From G965240365 sp965240365 (GTDB lineage: Bacteria; Pseudomonadota; Gammaproteobacteria; Eutrophobiales; Eutrophobiaceae): a stretch of DNA of 64,000 nucleotides. The notes below the pieces were generated by a model. It did not search any database, was not told the DNA's origin, and saw only the letters and a list, made by a program, of their open reading frames with translations. The stretch spans positions 1,426,001 through 1,490,000 of the forward strand of contig OZ251218.1 of the NCBI GenBank assembly GCA_965240365.1, read 5' to 3'. Both the position numbers and the translations under genes were made by a program. This document shows positions 1 to 9,339 of the stretch, in pieces. Position 1 is the first letter of the stretch. Every line of letters begins with the position of its first letter.

Positions 1-226
1 TCCAGCGAAAGCTGGAATCCAGTGGTTTATGTAATCCATTCCCCCTGCCTGCTGCAGGCAGGGGGAATGACTCTGCGTAATCTGTGTAATCTGCGGATTC
101 TTTTCCACGGCGCAGGCAGGCGAACTCTGTAATCCACTGACTATCCCGGCATCGCCTTCCTGGATTCCGGCTTTCGCCGGCCTGCCATCGGCAGCAGGCC
201 GCGAATAAACCCGTGCCGGGCCTTGT
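1..226. repeat. Intergenic repeats at left edge
   Basis: No gene is visible. The stretch opens inside a dispersed inverted repeat of the form ATTCC-AGCGAAAGCT-GGAAT (resembling in layout the neisserial dRS3 type). It continues with an ATTCCC...GGGAAT hairpin whose loop holds the 19-bp palindrome CCTGCCTGCTGCAGGCAGG at 44-62. The same family recurs near 18.4, 47.6, 59.4-60.6 and 63.4 kb. Confidence 0.7.
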
Positions 227-1633
227 TTACAACACGGCGCCGGCGAAGTCGGCCAGGCGTGAGCGTTCACCCCTTTGCAGGGTGATATGGCCGCTGTGTT
301 CCCAGTCTTTGAAGCGATCTACGGCGTAGGTCAGGCCGGAGGTGGTCTCGGTCAGATAAGGGGTGTCGATCTGGGCGATATTCCCTAAAATGACCAGTTT
401 GGTGCCGGGGCCGGCGCGGGTCAGCAGGGTCTTCATCTGTTTGGTGCTCAGGTTTTGGGCCTCGTCCACGATGATGTAGCGGTTCAGAAAGGTGCGGCCG
501 CGCATGAAATTGAGCGAGCGCAGCTTGATGCGCTTGTTCAGCAGGTCGGTGGCGGCGGCCCGTTCCCACTCGCCGCCCTCATCGGCATGGGTCAGCACTT
601 CCAGATTGTCCAGCAAGGCGCCCATCCACGGCGCCATCTTCTCTTCCTCGGTGCCCGGCAAAAAGCCGATGTCTTCGCCGACCGGGATCGTGACGCGGGT
701 GATGATGATCTCGCGGTAGCGCTTTTTATCCAGCACCTGCGCGAGGCCCGCGGCGAGCGCCAGCAGGGTCTTGCCGGTGCCGGCCGCGCCCAGCAGGGTG
801 ACCAGGTCGATGTCGGTGTCGAGCAGCAGATTCAGGGCAAAGTTCTGTTCGCGGTTGCGCGCGTTCACGCCCCAGACGGCCTGACCGTGCCCGCGGTAAT
901 CCGTGGCCAGCGCCAGGGTGGTCTTGTGCGCGCCGATCTCCTTGACCAGCGCCTCAAAGCCCGTGCCCTGGTCGCTGTAGAGGCTTTGATGCGGGTAACA
1001 GACCTTGAGCGGCCGGCCCTTTATCTCATAAAGCGTGCGCCGGTCTTCCCGCCGGGCGGTCAGGGCCTCCGACCTGGTGTCCCAGAAATCCGCCGGCAGT
1101 TCGCCGATGCCGGTATAGAGCAGGTCAACATCGTCCAGCGCCTTGTCGGTCGTATAGTCCTCGGTGTGAATGCCGCTGGCGCGCGCCTTGATACGCAGGT
1201 TGATGTCCTTGGAGACCAGCGTCACCCGCCGTTCCGGGTCTTCTTTTTGTAAGGACAGGGCCGCGCCGAGGATGGCATTGTCCGCATTTTTCCCGGGCAG
1301 GGGCGCCGGCAGCGTGTCCGGCAGGATCCGGGTCTGCAAAAACAGATGGCCGCCCGGCCGCCCGGCGTCGTTCAGCGGCGTGGCGCGATCCAGCGCCAGC
1401 CCCTGTTTGATGGCCTCGGGGCCGGCCTCATTGATGATGTCCTCCATAAACCGGCTGACCTGGCGCACGTTGCGGGCCACCTCGGACATGCCCTTTTTGG
1501 CGGCATCCAGTTCTTCCAGCACCACCATCGGGATGAACACATCGTGCTCTTCAAAGCGGAACAGGCAGGCCGGGTCGTGCATCAGGACATTGGTGTCCAG
1601 CACGAACAGTCTGGCCCGCTCCCGGCGCGCCAT
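227..1633 (-). CDS. phoH: PIN domain + PhoH-like ATPase
   Basis: 468-residue protein with an N-terminal PIN-type nuclease domain (residues about 8-170, starting FVLDTNVLMHDP, with the acidic residues expected of PIN folds) followed by a PhoH-like ATPase. The Walker A is GAAGTGKT near residue 283 and the Walker B is IIVDEAQN near 393. Family knowledge: PIN-PhoH proteins act as RNA helicase/ribonucleases; the exact substrate here is unknown. It starts 2 nt after the bcp stop codon, so it is almost certainly the last gene of a gcvR-bcp-phoH transcription unit. Length is normal for the YlaK/PhoH2-like class. Confidence 0.9.
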   Translation of the reverse strand: MARRERARLFVLDTNVLMHDPACLFRFEEHDVFIPMVVLEELDAAKKGMSEVARNVRQVSRFMEDIINEAGPEAIKQGLALDRATPLNDAGRPGGHLFLQTRILPDTLPAPLPGKNADNAILGAALSLQKEDPERRVTLVSKDINLRIKARASGIHTEDYTTDKALDDVDLLYTGIGELPADFWDTRSEALTARREDRRTLYEIKGRPLKVCYPHQSLYSDQGTGFEALVKEIGAHKTTLALATDYRGHGQAVWGVNARNREQNFALNLLLDTDIDLVTLLGAAGTGKTLLALAAGLAQVLDKKRYREIIITRVTIPVGEDIGFLPGTEEEKMAPWMGALLDNLEVLTHADEGGEWERAAATDLLNKRIKLRSLNFMRGRTFLNRYIIVDEAQNLSTKQMKTLLTRAGPGTKLVILGNIAQIDTPYLTETTSGLTYAVDRFKDWEHSGHITLQRGERSRLADFAGAVL

Positions 1634-1635
1634 GT

Positions 1636-2148
1636 TCAGGCCCCAGACAGTGATTTCAGCGCTTCAAGCACGGCCTCAACATGGCCCTTGACCCGCGCCT
1701 TGCGCCACTCGGCCCGCAACACGCCCTTGTCGTCAATCAGGAAGGTGGAACGCTCTATGCCCATGACTTTTTTGCCGTACATATTCTTTTCCTTTATGAC
1801 CTCAAACAGGCGGCACAGGCTTTCGTCCTCATCGGCCAGCAGGTCAAACGGAAAGTTTTGTTTCTCCTTGAATTTTTCATGCGACTTCAGGCCGTCGCGG
1901 GAAACCCCGAGAATCACCGTATTGCGCGCCCGGAATTTACGGATATTGTCGCGGAATTCCTGCCCTTCCAGGGTGCAGCCCGGCGTGCTGTCCTTCGGAT
2001 AAAAATACAGGACCACATTTTTGCCCTTGAAATCCGAGAGTTTAACGGTCTTATCGCCCGTGGCCGGCCGGTTGAAGGCCGGGACTTTCTGGCCGACAGC
2101 GATTTTGCCCGCGCCGGAAGCCGCGCCCGTCTGCTGCGCTTTGCTCAT
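1636..2148 (-). CDS. bcp: Thioredoxin-dependent peroxiredoxin, Bcp/PrxQ type
   Basis: 170-residue peroxiredoxin reducing H2O2 and organic hydroperoxides in the cytoplasm. The peroxidatic motif PKDSTPGCT places the catalytic Cys at residue 58. In E. coli Bcp a resolving Cys lies five residues later; here that position is Gln63, so the protein may resolve differently, for example as a 1-Cys enzyme or through the Cys in ESLCRLFEV. It lies downstream of gcvR and 2 nt upstream of phoH, the usual gammaproteobacterial neighbourhood beside dapA. Function is confident; the catalytic subtype is inferred. Confidence 0.93.
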   Translation of the reverse strand: MSKAQQTGAASGAGKIAVGQKVPAFNRPATGDKTVKLSDFKGKNVVLYFYPKDSTPGCTLEGQEFRDNIRKFRARNTVILGVSRDGLKSHEKFKEKQNFPFDLLADEDESLCRLFEVIKEKNMYGKKVMGIERSTFLIDDKGVLRAEWRKARVKGHVEAVLEALKSLSGA

Positions 2149-2225
2149 GGTTGAATACCCCCTATACGATTTGAAAAGACAATAAAGATACGATAAATGC
2201 TTTCATTTTTCACGCGCGCCGGCCG

Positions 2226-2753
2226 CTATTTCAGCGGTTCCATGATGGCATCCAGGTTGAGGCGGTCGCAAAAATCCATAAAATCACCGCGCAGCGCGGC
2301 GATTGAGGTATTGATCGGGATATTGATGGTCATGTGCAGGGCGAACATCGCGGCGCCGGTCTGCGCGGCCTCATAGGTGCTGGAATTCAACTCCTGGATG
2401 GCGAGCGCGTTGCGGGCCATAAAACCGGCGATGTCAAACAACATGCCGCCCTGATCCGCGCCCACCACGTCCACGGCATAAGGCAGGCTGTCGCCGCGCC
2501 GCTCGGCCAGCCCGCTGCGCTTGCAGAGGACCGGCGTGTTGTGTTCGTGCCCCAGTTTTTCCAGCATATCCTCGATCTTGGCGATGGCGTCCCAACTGCC
2601 GCACAAAAACAGCATCGCGGCCATCTCGCCGCCGAGCACGCTGAAACGGCTATCGACAATACGGCAGCCACTGGTCTTTGCCAGTCTGGAAAAGGTTTTG
2701 ATAATATCGCTGGAATTTTCCAGCAGCGCGCTCACAACAAGGTAATTTTGCAT
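2226..2753 (-). CDS. gcvR: Glycine cleavage system regulatory protein, ACT domains
   Basis: 175-residue protein made of two ACT-type domains (about residues 1-85 and 90-172) and no DNA-binding domain. In E. coli GcvR binds GcvA and represses the gcv operon when glycine is low. The recognisable start is MQNYLVVSALLENSSDIIK, and the second domain has VDVVGADQGGMLFDIAGF. It is divergent from dapA with a 168-bp gap, exactly the E. coli-like arrangement, and followed by bcp. No gcvA is present in the window, so the regulatory role is inherited from the family rather than shown. Confidence 0.88.
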   Translation of the reverse strand: MQNYLVVSALLENSSDIIKTFSRLAKTSGCRIVDSRFSVLGGEMAAMLFLCGSWDAIAKIEDMLEKLGHEHNTPVLCKRSGLAERRGDSLPYAVDVVGADQGGMLFDIAGFMARNALAIQELNSSTYEAAQTGAAMFALHMTINIPINTSIAALRGDFMDFCDRLNLDAIMEPLK

Positions 2754-2921
2754 CCGGGCACCGGTTCAGGTTAAAAGCAGGTTTTGTTAAAGTGGGTTCT
2801 GGGAAACTTCTATTTCATAATGCGCGGGTCATTAATATTTTTAATTAATGCCCTTGTCATAACAACATCAGATTCAGTACCATACACGTTTTTATTGACC
2901 ACGAATAATAGCACGACTTAA

Positions 2922-3809
2922 ATGTTTACAGGCAGCATGGTTGCAATCGTCACCCCGATGCGGGCCGGGGTTGGGCCGGACACCGGGCTTGACAGCGAGG
3001 CGCTGGCGGCGCTCGTTGAATTCCACATCGGGCAGGGCACACAGGCGATCATCGCCGTGGGCACCACCGGGGAATCCGCCACCCTGACGGAACAGGAGCA
3101 TTGCGCCGTGATCGGGCAGGTCGTGGAGTTTGCCAGCGGCCGCGTCCCGGTCATCGCCGGCACCGGCGCCAACTCGACGCTGGAAGCGATAGCCCTGACC
3201 CGGGCCGCCAAAGAGGCCGGGGCCGACGCCTGCCTGCTGGTCACGCCGTATTACAACAAGCCGACCCAGGCGGGCCTGTATGCGCATTATAAAGCCGTGG
3301 CCGAGCGCGTGGCCATCCCGCAGATCCTCTATAATGTCCCCGGCCGGACCGCCTGCGACATGCTGCCCGAGACCATAATCCGTCTGGCGGCCATCGAAAA
3401 TATTATCGGGGTCAAGGAGGCCAGCGCCGATTTAAGCCGGGTCGAGACGATCCGGGCCGGCGCCGGGCCGGATTTTCTGTTGCTGAGCGGGGACGATCAG
3501 ACGGCCAGGGAATTTATCCTCAAGGGCGGCGACGGGGTCATCTCCGTGACCGCCAACGTGGCCCCGCGGGCCATGCGCGCGATGTGTGAACAGGCCGCCC
3601 GGGGCGACGCGGCCGGCGCGGCCGGGCTGGATGAAAAACTGCTCGGCCTGCATCAGGCCCTGTTTATTGAATCAAACCCGATCCCGGTCAAGTGGGCCGT
3701 CCACAGGCTCGGCCTGATCCAGCCCGGCATCAGACTGCCCATGACCTGGCTGACAAGCGCGGCCGAAGACCGGGTTCTAAACGCTATGCAAATCGCAGGA
3801 GTGCTATAA
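2922..3809 (+). CDS. dapA: 4-hydroxy-tetrahydrodipicolinate synthase
   Basis: 295 residues, the normal length of DapA. It condenses pyruvate with aspartate semialdehyde in the first committed step of lysine and diaminopimelate synthesis. The Schiff-base lysine is Lys165 in IIGVKEAS, the catalytic Tyr137 is in LYNVPGRT, and the substrate-loop motif GTTGES is at 47-52. The ATG follows an AT-rich intergenic region shared with gcvR. bamC begins 3 nt after its stop, so the two are co-transcribed, as in E. coli (dapA-bamC). Confidence 0.96.
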   Translation: MFTGSMVAIVTPMRAGVGPDTGLDSEALAALVEFHIGQGTQAIIAVGTTGESATLTEQEHCAVIGQVVEFASGRVPVIAGTGANSTLEAIALTRAAKEAGADACLLVTPYYNKPTQAGLYAHYKAVAERVAIPQILYNVPGRTACDMLPETIIRLAAIENIIGVKEASADLSRVETIRAGAGPDFLLLSGDDQTAREFILKGGDGVISVTANVAPRAMRAMCEQAARGDAAGAAGLDEKLLGLHQALFIESNPIPVKWAVHRLGLIQPGIRLPMTWLTSAAEDRVLNAMQIAGVL

Positions 3810-3812
3810 ATC

Positions 3813-4835
3813 ATGAAGTTACTGAATGTTTTACTGCTGGTTGCCGTCTTCGGCCTGACCGGTTGCGCCATGCTCCAGAAACTCGGCCTGTCCGACAAGC
3901 GCACGACCTATCAAAAAAGCCAGGATATGGATGTGCTGGAAGTGCCGCCGGATCTGACCGTGACCCGCGGAGAATATCAGGCCGTGATACCGGGCGAGGC
4001 CGAATCCACCACCCTGAGCGAATTTGAACGGCAGCGCGACCAGCGCTTAAAGCGCGGCAATGTGGTGTTGGGCTCGGGCGAGTTTGAAGACGAACAATGG
4101 CTCGCCTTGCAGGGCGATACCCGGCAGGTCTGGCCGGGCCTGCGCGAATTCTGGCGCAATAACGGCTACACGGCCGAACTGGACGATGCCGAACTCGGCG
4201 TGCTGGAAACGGACTGGCGCGAAGACGGCTTTGCGCGCAACAAATTCCGCGTGTTTGCCGAGCCGGACGAAAACGGGGTGATCCTGTTCCTGTCCAGCCG
4301 CCGCGAGGAACGCTCGGAAGGCGTCTGGTTTGCCGTGCAGCCCGACAAGGCGCTGGAAAAGAGGACGCTGCGCGAGATCAGCCGTCATTTCTACGGCGAG
4401 GTCAGGACCGCGGACTCCAGCCTGGCCGCGCCCGGCGGCAGCCCGGCGGTCAGAGCGCGCCCGCCGCGGGCGGCCATCCTGAGCCTCGGCGAGGGCAAAT
4501 CATACCTGGTCATACCGCGCGAATTCAGCCTGGCCTGGCGCGACACCGAGGCGCTGTTGAGAAACGCCGGCTACGACATCAAGCGCAGCGACCCGGCCGC
4601 GGGCGTCTATCATTTTGTATATTTCAGGCCGGACGAGGGCCAAAAAAAGGGCTGGCTGGCCCGGCTGAAATTCTGGGGCGATGAGGAAGAGGCTGGGACC
4701 CCCTACCAACTCAGCCTGACCGGCGTGGGCGACAAGACCGAAGTCATCGTCATGAGCGGGGCCGGTGAATGGCTCGACAACGAAGACGCCGGCGCCATCC
4801 TGGAGACCTTAAAAGACAATTACAACCGGCTTTAA
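3813..4835 (+). CDS. bamC: Outer-membrane assembly lipoprotein BamC (NlpB)
   Basis: 340-residue lipoprotein of the BAM complex. The signal peptide MKLLNVLLLVAVFGLTGC ends in the lipobox LTGC, so Cys18 should be acylated. It is followed by the unstructured BamC linker and two helix-grip domains (about 90-200 and 215-340). The gene is directly downstream of dapA. Its stop TAA lies in TTTAAGGAAAC, which matches the outermost bases of the five-hairpin repeat found elsewhere, possibly a vestige. The assignment rests on lipobox, length and synteny; sequence conservation of BamC is generally low. Confidence 0.88.
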   Translation: MKLLNVLLLVAVFGLTGCAMLQKLGLSDKRTTYQKSQDMDVLEVPPDLTVTRGEYQAVIPGEAESTTLSEFERQRDQRLKRGNVVLGSGEFEDEQWLALQGDTRQVWPGLREFWRNNGYTAELDDAELGVLETDWREDGFARNKFRVFAEPDENGVILFLSSRREERSEGVWFAVQPDKALEKRTLREISRHFYGEVRTADSSLAAPGGSPAVRARPPRAAILSLGEGKSYLVIPREFSLAWRDTEALLRNAGYDIKRSDPAAGVYHFVYFRPDEGQKKGWLARLKFWGDEEEAGTPYQLSLTGVGDKTEVIVMSGAGEWLDNEDAGAILETLKDNYNRL

Positions 4836-4998
4836 GGAAACATTGTCATTCCCGCTAAGCCCTGCCTGCCGCAGGTAGGGGGAATGACAACATAAAGAGT
4901 CATTCGGAGTGGCAAGTCATACCCCGGCCCGCTACCCGCCAAAAACAGGCACAAAACAACAACACTAAAAATAATTTCCTGTTTTTATAAAAATAAAC
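4836..4998. repeat. Intergenic palindrome region after bamC
   Basis: Contains an inverted repeat of the GTCATTCCC...GGGAATGAC kind at about 4846-4888, with a degenerate 19-bp palindrome (CCTGCCTGCCGCAGGTAGG, 4861-4879) in its loop. It could end bamC transcription. The rest is AT-rich and leads into the promoter of the TonB receptor; no gene is visible. Confidence 0.6.
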
Positions 4999-5027
4999 TT
5001 GCGAATCATTCATGCTACGTCTAAACT
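4999..5027 (+). promoter_or_regulatory. Candidate sigma-70 promoter of TonB receptor
   Basis: TTGCGA (4999-5004), a 17-bp spacer and TAAACT (5022-5027) precede the receptor start by about 40 bp. The spacer includes GAATCATTC, which is reminiscent of a degenerate Fur site, but no full Fur box is visible. Assignment is by eye only. Confidence 0.35.
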
Positions 5028-5068
5028 AGGGTTTTCCAATTAACCAAAGACACCAAAGGACTTCCAAA

Positions 5069-7323
5069 ATGAAAACGCTTTCAAACATACTGCTCATGCT
5101 TTCTATCAGCGCGCCGCTGTTCGCCAACAACATTACCCCCCCCCCCCCCCCGAAAAATTAGCTGAGAACACCAGCACACAAGGCTTTCCAGCCATCGACC
5201 AAACCTTTAATTCAACACTTACCAACTCCAACGACACACCGCTCATCGCGGACGCAACGGCCAATACCACACCAGAATCCAAAGCAGAAATAGAAGAAAT
5301 TACCGTCACCGGCCAAGCCGAAACATACGCCGGCGGTCAGGTCACACGCAGCGGCCGTTTCGGACTGCTCGGTAATAGAGACATCTTTGACACACCGTTC
5401 AGTATCAGCAGCTACACCGCCGAACTCATTGAAAATCAACAGGCCAGAACGGTGGGCGATGTCGTTCGAAATGATGCCTCCGCACTCTCAACTGATTCTG
5501 GCCAGGGCATTAGAGAATCGATCGGCATCCGAGGCTTTAATGTAGCCTACAATCTCTATGACGGTCTGCCAAACCTGCATTTTGGATATGGCAGTTCAAC
5601 AGTTCAGACCCTTGAGAGGATCGAGGTCTTCAAGGGGCCCAATGCCTTGCTCAACGGAGCAGTCGGTTTTGGTTATGTGGGTGGCGCCATCAACTTGGTC
5701 CCCAAGCGCCCAACAGACATCGCCTTGACCAGACTCACCGCCGACTACGATTATCAATCACGCCTCGGCATTCACGCCGACCTCAGCCGCCGCTTCGGTT
5801 CGAGAAACCAATTCGGCGCCCGGCTTAATGCCCTCTATCGTAATGGCGAAGGGGCCACCGAAGGCAACGATGAAACATTTGGCGAAGTGGCTTTAGCACT
5901 GGAATATCGCGGCGACAGACTCAAACTGGAGACCATACTGGATTATCAGGACCGGGAGTTGCGCAGAGGAGATCAGTTTTTCATTTTAAGCGGGAGTGCC
6001 ACCGCGGTCCCCTCTGTGCCGAATCTTGAGAACGCCATTCAACAACCCTGGGAAAAGACAAATATTAAATTCGCCCGTGGCCTGCTGAGAGCAGAGTATG
6101 CCCTCGGCCGGGACTGGACCGCGCATGCGGCCTATGGCGCCATGGCCGCCGAAGAATATCGACTGCGGACACTCGGTCGTAATCTCAATGCCAGGGGAGA
6201 TTTTAATCCGTTGTTTATGCTCCAGCGATACAAGGATAACGACTACGCCTGGAATGTCGGTATCAGGGGGGGATTTGAAACCGCAGGGGTCACGCATCAG
6301 GTCTCAATAGAAACCATGCAAACGAAGGAAGAATTTAGATTTCCCAAAAATCAGAGATTTTTAAACCTTAACAGTTCGAATCTGTACAAGCCGGTGTTTG
6401 TTGCGCGCCCGGCATTTGATGACTCAACCGGGGGTTGGGGCAAAATATCTGAATACCTTGAATCATCCATCGCCCTTGCCGACACCCTGGGCTTTTTTGA
6501 TGAACGGGTGCTATTGACTGCCGGGATCCGACGCCAAAGTCTTGAATCAAAATTCTTCAACTTCAGGACAGGCATACGTACCGGCCAATACGAGAAGTCA
6601 GCCATCACCCCGGCCTTCGGCCTGCTGGTCAAACCCTGGGACTTTGTGTCTCTCTATGGCAACTATATCGAAGCGCTGGAAGCGGGGCCAACCGCGCCGA
6701 GGGGAACCGTCAACGAGGGGGAAATATTCCCGCCATCCGTCACAGACCAGATCGAGTTCGGTGTAAAGTTTGACCTGGATGGTCTTGGCCTGACGGCCGG
6801 GCTGTTTCAGATCGCGCGGCCGAACGGGATCACTGATGCCACAACTAACCGATTCAGTCTTGATGGCCAGCAGCGCAATCGCGGCCTTGAACTGAATCTC
6901 TTTGGCGAACTGCGCCCAGACCTGCGCCTGCTGGGTGGGTTCACCTATCTCGACAGTAAACTGACCCGCACTCAGGGCGGCAGGTTTGACGGTAAAAATA
7001 CGCCCGGAGTGCCGGAACTGACGGCCGTGTTGAACCTGGAATACGACACGGCGGTCTTCCCCGGCCTGACATTGACGGCCCGCGCCGAGCATGTGGGCAG
7101 CCGATTTATTCGCAATGACAACAGCCTGAAAGTACCCGCCTACCAGCTTTACGGCCTTGGCGCCCGGTATCAGCGAACGCTGGGTGACAAGGCATTCACC
7201 CTGCGGTTGAATATCGACAATCTCCTTGATGAAGATTATTGGACCACGAGAGCGGGCCGTGACAACATCCTTTATTTAGGCGCGCCCAGAAGCATAAATT
7301 TGTCATTCATGATGGATTTCTAA
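5069..7323 (+). CDS. TonB-dependent receptor, frame-interrupted at poly-C (probably phase-variable, OFF)
   Basis: The ATG at 5069 opens a signal peptide (MKTLSNILLMLSISAPLFA) that runs into a tract of 16 C (5136-5151) and stops at TAG 5159-5161. Starting right after the tract, another frame is open without a stop to 7323. It encodes a linker, a TonB-box-like EEITVTGQ, a plug domain (FGLLGNRDIFDTPFS onward, with IRGFN and GPNALLNG) and a full beta-barrel ending in Phe (NLSFMMDF). Seventeen or fourteen C would join the frames into a receptor of about 750 residues. A siderophore-type substrate is likely by family. It is clearly paralogous to the receptor at 60917 but lacks the STN signalling domain. 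A homopolymer sequencing error is the main alternative to phase variation. Confidence 0.82.
5136..5151 (+). repeat. Homopolymeric C16 tract, candidate phase-variation switch
   Basis: Sixteen consecutive C directly between the signal peptide and the TonB box region of the receptor gene. In frame it would encode a proline run in a flexible linker, so length changes by three would be tolerated while others switch expression off. Confidence 0.8.
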
Positions 7324-7350
7324 CCCCTGCCTGCCTTCCCCCCTCCCCAA

Positions 7351-7410
7351 CCCTCCCCCCGCTGGGGGGAGGGAGAGTGCAACCCTGCTCCTCCCCCCGG
7401 CGGGGGGAGG
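7351..7410. terminator. Two GC-only palindromes between convergent genes
   Basis: A 10-bp perfect stem of the CCCTCCCCCC type (7351-7360 with 7364-7373, loop GCT) and a 9-bp stem (7390-7398 with 7402-7410) lie between the convergent receptor and dctM genes. They have no U-tract. They could act as a bidirectional transcript end or fold into G-quadruplex-like structure, as G6 runs are present on both strands. Confidence 0.45.
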
Positions 7411-7450
7411 CCGGGAGGGGGGAGACGAGGGGACACAAGGCCCCATTCCA

Positions 7451-8764
7451 CTAAAGCCCGTGAATCTCATCCATCAGATCAGGCAGCCAGGTCACCAGGC
7501 CGGGCGCGGCAATCAACAGAATGATGGTAATGACTTGCAGGATAACGAAGGGGATGATGCCGGAATAGATGTCCTGTATGCGCACCCCGGCCGGCGCCAC
7601 GGCCTTCAGGTAAAAGAGTGAAAAGCCAAACGGCGGCGTGAGGAATGAGGTTTGCAGATTGATGGCTACCAGCACCGCGAACCAGAGCAGGTCGATGCCG
7701 AACTGGCTCGCGATCGGCGCCAGGATCGGGATCACGATAAAACAGATCTGTAAAAAATCCAGAAAGAAACCAAGCAGGAATATCAGCAGCATACTGATCA
7801 GCAGAAAGCCCCATTTGCCGCCCGGCAGGCCGGCCATCGCATCCGCCACAATCCGGTCGCCGTCCATGCCGCTGAACACCAGGCCAAAGGCCGTGGCCCC
7901 GATCAGTATCAAAAACACCATGCTGGTCAGGCGGGTTGTCTGTTGCATGGCGTCTTGCAGGTTTTTCAGATTCAGCTTTTTATGGGCGGCGGCCAGGATC
8001 AGGGCGCCGATCGCCCCGACCGCGGCCGACTCGGTGGGCGAGGCGATGCCGAAAAAGATAGAGCCGAGCACGGCGACGATCAGCAGCAGGGGCGGCAGCA
8101 GGGTGAACAACACGGTCGCCGGGGTGACGGCGTCCGCCCCGGTTTTGAGCGCCGGCGCCTTGCCCGGCTGGCGCCAGGCCAGGACGGCGATATAGAGGAT
8201 AAACAACAGCACCAGCACGGCGCCCGGCACGACCGCGCCCATGAACAGCCGGCCGACCGGCACCCCCATGACATCGCCCAGCAATATTAAAATGATGCTG
8301 GGCGGGATAATCTGGCCCAGTGTGCCGGAAGCCGCGATGGTGCCCGTGGCCAAAGGGACCGAATAATGATGTTTCAGCATCGTCGGCAGGGCGATAATCC
8401 CCATGGTCACGACAGTCGCTCCGGCCACGCCGGTGGTGGCCGCCAGCATCGCGCCGACCACCACGATGGCGATTGCCAGACCGCCGCCCAGTTTTCCGCA
8501 CAGCTTGCCCATCGTTTCCAGCAATTCCTCGGCGAGACCGGAGCGGTCCAGGATGACGCCCATGAAGATAAACAGTGGCACGGCAAGCAGGGTAAAGTTG
8601 GTCATGATCCCCCAGATCCTGAGCGGCAACAGGGCGAAAAAATCGAGCCCGAGGAAGATGCCGCCGAAGATCAGGGCCACGGCGCCGAGCGTAAACGCCA
8701 CCGGATATCCCAGCAATAACAGGAACATCAGGCTGGCGAACATCAGGATAATCCAGACGGTCAT
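7451..8764 (-). CDS. dctM: TRAP transporter large permease (DctM)
   Basis: 437-residue, highly hydrophobic protein with about 12 membrane segments and the DctM signature stretches (GYPVAFTLGAVALIFG; PPSIILILLGDVMGVPVG; FLGFFLDFLQICFIVIPILAPI). It forms the transport channel of a Na+-driven tripartite transporter for organic acids. It overlaps dctQ by the ATGA type (stop of dctQ inside the start of dctM), so translation is coupled. The periplasmic binding protein DctP is absent on both sides: downstream is the TonB receptor, upstream is rpmE. The substrate therefore cannot be guessed from context. Confidence 0.93.
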   Translation of the reverse strand: MTVWIILMFASLMFLLLLGYPVAFTLGAVALIFGGIFLGLDFFALLPLRIWGIMTNFTLLAVPLFIFMGVILDRSGLAEELLETMGKLCGKLGGGLAIAIVVVGAMLAATTGVAGATVVTMGIIALPTMLKHHYSVPLATGTIAASGTLGQIIPPSIILILLGDVMGVPVGRLFMGAVVPGAVLVLLFILYIAVLAWRQPGKAPALKTGADAVTPATVLFTLLPPLLLIVAVLGSIFFGIASPTESAAVGAIGALILAAAHKKLNLKNLQDAMQQTTRLTSMVFLILIGATAFGLVFSGMDGDRIVADAMAGLPGGKWGFLLISMLLIFLLGFFLDFLQICFIVIPILAPIASQFGIDLLWFAVLVAINLQTSFLTPPFGFSLFYLKAVAPAGVRIQDIYSGIIPFVILQVITIILLIAAPGLVTWLPDLMDEIHGL

Positions 8765-9282
8765 GATTCCCTTTTGAGGGCCGCGGCGAGTTTTTTAATC
8801 GCCTCGGCGACGCCCTGTAACAGCAGCAGCGAGAAGCCGACCGGTATGGCCGCCTTGATCACGCCGCGCGCCGGCAGGCCGCCCGGGTCGGGCGAGGCTT
8901 CGTTATGGATAAAGGCCTGTTCGACAAACGGCCACGAACTGATGATGATCAAGAGACAAAACGGCAGCAATATCACCAGGCTGCCAAACACATCGATCAG
9001 CGCCCGCCAGCGGTCATTCAGGAAACGGCTGCGGTAAAACACATCAAGCCGGACATGGTCGTCGTGTTTGAGGGTATAGCTTGCCCCGAGCAGAAAAATA
9101 ACCGAAAACAGATGCCATTCCAGTTCCTGAATACTGATGGAACCCGCCTCAAAGACATACCGCATAAACACGTCATAACCGACGATTAAAACCAGCACGA
9201 CCACAAGCCAGGACGCGCATTTACCCGTGAATTCGGTAAATACATCAATCCTTGCGGCCAGCTTGAGCAGTCTGTTTTTCAA
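8761..9282 (-). CDS. dctQ: TRAP transporter small permease (DctQ)
   Basis: 173-residue membrane protein with four predicted helices (about 22-42, 54-72, 95-120, 140-160) of the DctQ type, including the typical region around MRYVFEAGSISIQELEWHLFSVIFLLGASYTL. It pairs with DctM, whose start overlaps its stop. It is the first gene of the pair; no binding-protein gene precedes it. Its upstream region holds a run of hairpins and a five-hairpin repeat in inverted orientation. Confidence 0.9.
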   Translation of the reverse strand: MKNRLLKLAARIDVFTEFTGKCASWLVVVLVLIVGYDVFMRYVFEAGSISIQELEWHLFSVIFLLGASYTLKHDDHVRLDVFYRSRFLNDRWRALIDVFGSLVILLPFCLLIIISSWPFVEQAFIHNEASPDPGGLPARGVIKAAIPVGFSLLLLQGVAEAIKKLAAALKRES

Positions 9283-9339
9283 GTTATTGTTTTAATTAAA
9301 CGGAAGGAAGCGGGAGTGTAACCGATTGCTGTTTTCAAA

